Shown piece by piece: positions 62,330-64,000 of a stretch of 64,000 nt of DNA. The position numbers and the translations under genes were made by a program. Each line of letters opens with the position of its first letter. Position 1 is the first letter of the stretch. The notes beneath the pieces are model-generated. The model was not told the DNA's origin and ran no database searches. It saw only the letters and a list, made by a program, of their open reading frames with translations. Source of the stretch: Hypomesus transpacificus (lineage: Eukaryota > Chordata > Actinopteri > Osmeriformes > Osmeridae); NCBI RefSeq assembly GCF_021917145.1, contig NC_061077.1:9660083-9724082 (forward strand), read 5' to 3'.

Positions 62330-64000
62330 GCCTATTGGGAGACAGCTGCAGTGTTTGCCATGACTTGCAGGTTGTTTTTCTCCTTCTCCCTGTTCTGTTC
62401 TGTAAAATTGGGTGGAGGAGGGACTTTGTTGCCAGGGTGGAAATCCCACTGATGCAATGTTGCCCAGTCTCAGTTTCTACTGTCACACGCACACACATGC
62501 ACACGCATGCACACACAGGCACACAATGAGTCTTTTTTCTCTGAATCTTTTTTATACAACCAGTCACCTTTGTCGTCTTTGCTAGACACACCCAGAAGTC
62601 ACACAGCGACAGGCAACGAAAGACCTCTCAAATTCACAGCATTTGGCAATTTATTATTGCACCTTCAGAGCAATAGGAGTGGACTCTTTTTCTACACAGC
62701 CATGCAAGCAGATTCTTGCCTACATCTCACTTAATTCCCAATGCAACAATCCCACCTTTGTAAGGGCCTATTTAATACCTTAAAAACCCACCCTTGCCAA
62801 GACTTGTGAGAGCAGGCAAGCCCACCCTTCATTGTGGGGACCTGCTGTTGGTTAGTCAAGGCTGTTGTTGGGGCTCAGAACATTGGTAGGAAGGTGGTCA
62901 TTAGGCTGCCTATAGGTGAATGAAGCCCATCTGTACAGAGAGAGCATAGCAGATGGGTCTAAAAGAGACCACGCCAATTAAATCAACGGAGTACAACTGG
63001 TTACACGATTTGTCCTCTGAGAACCTCTGAGGACCACATGTGTTTGTCTACATAACTTGATGGGATAGTATGGTAAATCCCAATAAACGTGTCCATTCCT
63101 TTTGTCCGTAAGTACTAGTCTTAAACATCGTGATTTGGTTCTCTAAGTTAAATGCACATGGTTCTTACAGGCTGTAGTTTCTAGACTCCTCTGTACAAAA
63201 CAAAAAAGGGTGTGTCACCTAGGCAGTAATAATCATTATGGGATGCCACCCGAGGGCAGACTGGCCACAGGGAAGCAGGACTGTCTCCGGAGGACTGCTC
63301 TGAGAAGATTTGTGTGGGCTCTGGAACCATACACTCGACGATGTGGCTGTGAGAATCAAGAGACTGTCCCAGTGAGGGCATGTTCCCTGGTGAAGTGACC
63401 GGGAACGTTTCTTTGGTGTGTTTACCAGAGTATTCCGATCAGTCAAGAAAAACTCCAGGACCTTCTTTGGTCTGCTTTGTGCAGTGCAGTTTGTCATTGG
63501 CACTTGTGGATTTTGTCTTTCTAAACGTGAACGGATGCAGGGTGTTTACCTTACTAGTTCTGCTACTGCATGTTGCTTTGCATTTTGGGTAGTTTTTTTA
63601 TACAAGGGAAGTCCGGTAGAGACAAGACAGCACAGAGTACCCTTGTCTCCATGGCAAATGCAGCATTTGTTCAGTGTATGCAAAATCATTTGCATAGGAA
63701 AATGAAAGTGTAGGTTTGTAGGGTCAGAGTTGCAGAGGTTAACTTGTAATTCATGTCCACAACCTTGTAATTTGACATAAAATCAAAGCTATACTCATTC
63801 AATTCAATATGTTCTTGAAAAATCTAATTGTGTGGTCTGTTAATGTTGTATGTGTAGCCAGTGTAGATTGGTTACTCAATCCTCGGGTAGGCCTATGTAT
63901 AAAGGCAACCCACGCTAGCTATTTGCAAGCTTTTCGTTGTCATAATGGTCACGCTTATTAGTTGGAGGTTGCGTGATCGATCTCAGGTGTGGACGAACAT
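60090..64000. other. Right-end region without recognised genes
   Basis: No coding exon, RNA gene or known mobile element could be supported on either strand. A (TG)n microsatellite lies at about 62279-62324. The longer open frames lack conserved motifs and splice context. Confidence 0.5.
62279..62324 (+). repeat. (TG)n microsatellite
   Basis: About 46 bases of TG dinucleotide with one TTTG interruption. A CA-rich stretch follows at about 62485-62525. Confidence 0.95.

Noticed and set aside
62184..62591. Minus-strand frame with His-Thr repeats
   Set aside because: Encoded by the (TG)n and CA-rich simple sequence.

Overview
The window looks like nuclear DNA from a ray-finned (teleost) fish. 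It holds compact multi-exon vertebrate genes with GT..AG introns, a fish-type Tc1 transposon, a tRNA-derived SINE, and long (CT)n, (GA)n, (TG)n and poly-C tracts. Five protein-coding genes can be rebuilt exon by exon. In every one the reading frame closes across all introns with no frameshift or stop. All identifications rest on remembered family sequences, because no search was run.

Layout, left to right: slc35e2 (+, CDS 1306-4090, 386 aa, nucleotide-sugar/triose-phosphate-type transporter); a 0.74-kb inverted-repeat element (6570-7312); cdk11 (+, CDS 9004-15770, 19 coding exons, 786 aa, PITSLRE kinase); mmp23 (-, CDS 17566-23030, 8 exons, 384 aa, membrane-anchored metalloprotease with ShK-like and Ig domains), convergent with cdk11; ubiad1 (+, CDS 26241-27514, 2 exons, 348 aa, prenyltransferase for vitamin K2 synthesis); mib2 (+, CDS 35373-57192, 18 coding exons, 968 aa, mind-bomb E3 ubiquitin ligase). 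About 6.8 kb at the right end holds no gene I recognise.

slc35e2, cdk11, mmp23 and mib2 also lie together at human 1p36.33. Here mib2 points away from mmp23, and ubiad1, which in human lies elsewhere on 1p36, sits between them. The fish has one slc35e2 and one cdk11 where human has duplicated pairs. The genes do not form a pathway; the link is ancestral linkage.

Mobile elements: an apparently intact Tc1-like element (36240-37900) with an open DD34E transposase in mib2 intron 1; a SINE (about 20063-20256) touching an mmp23 splice donor; and two copies of an LTR-like repeat carrying a TATA box, one directly upstream of the ubiad1 coding exon and one antisense in a mib2 intron. I found no convincing undescribed multi-gene system. 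The observations most worth checking are the LTR-like promoter at ubiad1, the inverted-repeat element upstream of cdk11, the CACCTGCA cluster in a cdk11 intron, the poly-C load of mib2, and a splice-bounded minus-strand open frame at 58526-58750.
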